This document shows, one piece after another, positions 2,836 through 5,769 of a stretch of 5,769 nt of DNA (positions are counted from its first letter, which is position 1; the number at the start of each line of letters is the position of its first letter). Under the pieces are notes generated by a model. The model worked only from the letters and a program-made list of their open reading frames with translations. It was not told the DNA's origin and made no database searches. The position numbers and the translations under genes were made by a program. The DNA is from Deltaproteobacteria bacterium (lineage in GTDB: Bacteria; Myxococcota; Myxococcia; SLRQ01): positions 1 to 5,769 of the forward strand of contig SKWY01000341.1 in the NCBI GenBank assembly GCA_007128675.1, given 5' to 3'.

Positions 2836-5769
2836 AGAGCTTTCGAGCCACGCGCAACCAGGTAGCGCTATTCGTCCTCGACCAACACGGCGGCACAGCG
2901 GCTCAAAGCTCCACGATCATGGCGCCCCTGAAGGTCGATGGACGAATCAACGAGTCCTGGCTCACCCAGGCCATTGACCATACTGCCCGAAGCTTCGAAG
3001 CGCTAAGAGCCCACTTCAGCATGCGGGATGACTCTCTTTGGGTCGTCGTGGAAGAAGAGCCCGACCTCGAGATCTCCTTCACGGACCTGGGCCATACGCC
3101 GCCAAAAGAGCAACAAAACGAGATCGACGCCGTCTTGGAAAGGGAGCGCATCAAGCCTTTCTTGCTGGAGCGAGGCCCGCTGTTCCGCTCCCATCTTGTC
3201 AGGCTGGGTACCGAATCGGCGATCCTGATCTTCCTATTTCACCACACCGTGCTCGATGGACTGTCGGGCGCCATCTTTGTCGAAGAGTTCGTCAAGACCT
3301 ACGAGGCCCTGGAAAGAAGCGGCACGCCCCCATCGGCACCCGAAGGACCGGGCTCCTCCTTTCTCGAGCTTGCCACTAGGGAAGCCAACGACATCGACTC
3401 CGGCGCGTTTGCTCCCGCTTGCAGCCAATGGAAGGAGTATCTCCAAGGCCTGTGTGAGTTCGTGAGGCTCGACCTATCGGATGAGCGAGGTGATTCGGCC
3501 GGCGCTTCCTACGTACATGAGCATGTAGTCGCATCTCCCTCGGGCAAGGGATGGCTCGAGCTTGCAAAACAGCTTGGAGTATCCCCTCTGACCCTGGCCC
3601 TCACCGCAATCACCGCGGCTCTTCGGCTACATACGGGCGCCGACGACATCGCTTTCTTTGCGACCTATGCCAATCGAAAGCGCTTTCCTCGCGCCTTCGG
3701 ATATCTTGTGAACTCCCTGCCCCTTCGAGTCATGTGGGATCGCAATCGCTCGCTTCATGACCTTACTCTAGAGGTCCGAAAGGGCATGAAGCTCGCCCAT
3801 TCAACCGCCCATGTGCCGGCAGCCCTCATCCTGAATGAGTGCCTTTCGCCGGAGGCGGAGCGTCCTTTTCCATTGCTCAATGTTCTGGTCAACTCTCCAA
3901 TCGCCAACCCGGAGGATCTTGCGCACTTTGAAACAAGGACTCTTCGGTTCCGGCCCCACAAGAGCGCCTTGCTCCCGCCGCCCGCCGCCGACCTGGCTCT
4001 TACCGTCGTCTTCGAAGAAACATCCGCTCGCTTTCAGTGGCATACGAGCACGCGCTCGGAGCTGGTCGAGCGTTTCTCGAGTCACGTCTCCACGGCGCTA
4101 CGAGCAATCGTGGAAAGCCCCGATACCTCCTGCGAAGACATCCCTTGGCTCGATGCCAAAGAGCGGCGGCTCATGGAAACGGAGTTTTCCCTCGGCGCTC
4201 CGCTAGAGGCGCGCCTTCCTACCGAAGAGTTGCCTCTCTCTGAAATAGTTATCGATTCATTCGATGGAGAGTGGACGCGAAAGTCCATTCATCTTCTTGC
4301 CTCCGCCTTGGAAGACACTCTCGGTCCCGGACAAGGCGAGGAGAAGCCGGTCGCTATCCTGGGCCAGAATACTGGGCGCGCCGTCGCCGCCGAGCTCGCC
4401 CTATGGCATGCGGGCAAGCCATGGCTCTTTCTTTCCGACGATCTTCCCGAGCCCCGGCTGAGACAAGCTCTCGAGCAGAGCGGCTTTGAGGACATGCTGG
4501 TCACTACCCCCGACCTCCGTGCTCCAGACCTCGGCCCGCGTCTAGCTCATCTAGACGAGATACCCAAGGAACCGATAATCGGAAGCAAGCAACCCCCGAA
4601 GGATGATCCGGCTCGTCTGGCTTATGCGGTGTTCACATCCGGCACTACGGGTACTCCCAAATGCATTGGGATAGAGCGCCGAAATCTCTTTCATCAAATT
4701 GCGGCGCTATCACGGGGGCTCGGCCTCGATGATGGCAAGAAGCGACGCTATTTGTTGACCTCGCGCCTCTCCTTCGACGCAAGCCTGGAGCAGATATTTC
4801 TTCCCTGGATGCTTGGAGGAACGATAGTGGTTCCAGAGCCCGACCTGCTCCTAGACCCGGGCCGGCTCTGGGATCTCGTATCGAGCAGGCGCGTCGGCGT
4901 TCTTTCTCTCGTGCCTTCCTTCTTTCGGGCAATCGCTGTCAAAGGGATAAGGCTCCCCGACGTGGAGCTGGCGTTTTTTGGAGGTGAGGAGCTGACCCGA
5001 GACGTTCTGGAACGTGCCCGGGCGCTATTCCCGAACGCCAAAATCTTCAACGGTTATGGCCCGACAGAGACCACCATCAACGCATGCATTCACGATACTC
5101 GCGATGGCCGATTCGTGCTGGGGCGCCCTCTACCGGGCTTTAGCTGCCATATCGTCGACGATGGTCTGCGTCCCCTTCCCATCGGTGTCCGCGGTCAGCT
5201 CCTAATCGGTGGTCCTTGCGTCGGCAGAGGTTATCTCGGATCTCCACAAGAGACGAATAAGCGTTTCATCGAGCTCAGCTCGAATAGAAGAGTCTTTTGT
5301 TCCGGAGACGTGGCTTCCTGGAACGAGGACGGCACGATTCGATTTCACGGAAGACAGGACAGTCAGGTGAAGGTCCGGGGCTACAGGGTCGACCTACAAG
5401 AGATCGAGGGCGCCCTATGTGAAGATCCCAGCGTCAAGGATGCCGCCGTCATATACCTTGACAAGTCTCCGTTCACCGCAATCGTGGCCTTCGTGCAGCA
5501 CGAGAGTCCCGGCGGCGTTCAGTCCTTGCTCGATCGTCTGGCAAGCAAGCTGCCCTCCTCCCACATACCCGCCCATATTTTCTCTATCACTCGTCTTCCT
5601 CGCTCGGTCAGCGGCAAGCTCGATGTCGACGGACTTCGGAAAGAGGCTGCGAGCCGCCTTGTCGGCGAGAGCTGCGAGCAGGAACTCACCGAGGCGGAGG
5701 CCGCCCTTGCGGCCGCATGGAAGCGCGTCTTGCCAAGGCCTCCTGGCCCCGATGACGACATCTTCAAAA
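2832..5769 (+). CDS. Nonribosomal peptide synthetase, C-A-(T) module, 5' part (continues past right edge)
   Basis: Open for 979 codons to the edge. ATG 2832 is the first start in frame for at least 90 nt upstream, and the C domain begins within ten residues of it; only a weak GAAG (2817-2820) precedes it. The condensation domain (about 1-435) forms peptide or N-acyl bonds: its active motif HHTVLDG is intact at 137-143 and FGYLVNSLPLR is at 289-299. The adenylation domain (about 460-935) activates an amino acid as its AMP ester: TSGTTGTPK (602-610), FDAS (648-651), NGYGPTETT (740-748), CSGD (823-826), GRQDSQVKVRG (840-850) and SGKLD with catalytic Lys929. The carrier domain starts at about 945 and is cut at DDDIFK, just before the expected phosphopantetheine serine. 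My hand-read pocket code is D649 A650 E653 S692 F715 G717 G741 I749 N750 K929. Glu653 would suit a basic residue such as ornithine or lysine, but this is tentative. A1 and A2 are degenerate. An N-terminal C domain means either an acyl starter or a peptide donor encoded elsewhere. Confidence 0.96.
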   Translation, partial: MKSFRATRNQVALFVLDQHGGTAAQSSTIMAPLKVDGRINESWLTQAIDHTARSFEALRAHFSMRDDSLWVVVEEEPDLEISFTDLGHTPPKEQQNEIDAVLERERIKPFLLERGPLFRSHLVRLGTESAILIFLFHHTVLDGLSGAIFVEEFVKTYEALERSGTPPSAPEGPGSSFLELATREANDIDSGAFAPACSQWKEYLQGLCEFVRLDLSDERGDSAGASYVHEHVVASPSGKGWLELAKQLGVSPLTLALTAITAALRLHTGADDIAFFATYANRKRFPRAFGYLVNSLPLRVMWDRNRSLHDLTLEVRKGMKLAHSTAHVPAALILNECLSPEAERPFPLLNVLVNSPIANPEDLAHFETRTLRFRPHKSALLPPPAADLALTVVFEETSARFQWHTSTRSELVERFSSHVSTALRAIVESPDTSCEDIPWLDAKERRLMETEFSLGAPLEARLPTEELPLSEIVIDSFDGEWTRKSIHLLASALEDTLGPGQGEEKPVAILGQNTGRAVAAELALWHAGKPWLFLSDDLPEPRLRQALEQSGFEDMLVTTPDLRAPDLGPRLAHLDEIPKEPIIGSKQPPKDDPARLAYAVFTSGTTGTPKCIGIERRNLFHQIAALSRGLGLDDGKKRRYLLTSRLSFDASLEQIFLPWMLGGTIVVPEPDLLLDPGRLWDLVSSRRVGVLSLVPSFFRAIAVKGIRLPDVELAFFGGEELTRDVLERARALFPNAKIFNGYGPTETTINACIHDTRDGRFVLGRPLPGFSCHIVDDGLRPLPIGVRGQLLIGGPCVGRGYLGSPQETNKRFIELSSNRRVFCSGDVASWNEDGTIRFHGRQDSQVKVRGYRVDLQEIEGALCEDPSVKDAAVIYLDKSPFTAIVAFVQHESPGGVQSLLDRLASKLPSSHIPAHIFSITRLPRSVSGKLDVDGLRKEAASRLVGESCEQELTEAEAALAAAWKRVLPRPPGPDDDIFK

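Noticed and set aside
3003..4504. Minus-strand open frames within the NRPS region
   Set aside because: The continuous plus-strand NRPS frame with ordered C and A motifs explains this DNA; the others are shadows.

Overview
The window looks like chromosomal DNA of a GC-rich Gram-negative bacterium. A Myxococcota/deltaproteobacterial origin is my best guess. The clues are a cysteine-rich, FGE/SUMF1-fold lipoprotein of a type common there, an exported TPR-like protein and a nonribosomal peptide synthetase (NRPS). No rRNA, tRNA, transposase or other taxonomic marker is present, so this stays an inference.

Layout. Bases 1-567 (minus) hold the N-terminal part of an exported TPR-like protein that continues past the left edge. 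Bases 665-1534 (minus) encode a complete 289-residue lipoprotein with two small Cys-rich repeats and a formylglycine-generating-enzyme-like domain. The two genes are 97 bp apart on the same strand and may be co-transcribed. Bases 1535-1936 are non-coding as far as I can tell and carry a perfect 9-bp hairpin and an imperfect tandem duplication. Bases 1937-2392 (minus) encode a 151-residue XRE-family regulator. Bases 2393-2831 form a divergent intergenic region with a sigma70-like promoter pointing right, a very strong GC-rich hairpin, a short direct repeat and a weak candidate ORF. From 2832 to the right edge (plus) runs the first 979 codons of an NRPS: a condensation domain, an adenylation domain and the start of a carrier domain.

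The most unusual feature is a direct repeat of about 96 bp (1856-1951 and 2661-2757, roughly 92% identical) that brackets the XRE gene with a period of about 805 bp. The left copy includes the stop codon and last codons of the XRE gene. The right copy carries an equivalent tail (KRRKH then stop) with no gene in front of it, so it may be the scar of a second regulator gene or of a duplication/insertion event just before the NRPS.

A working model, by inference only: the XRE protein controls the divergent NRPS operon from the shared 439-bp region, and the NRPS transcript has a long structured leader. The lipoprotein and TPR-like protein are probably envelope proteins unrelated to peptide synthesis.
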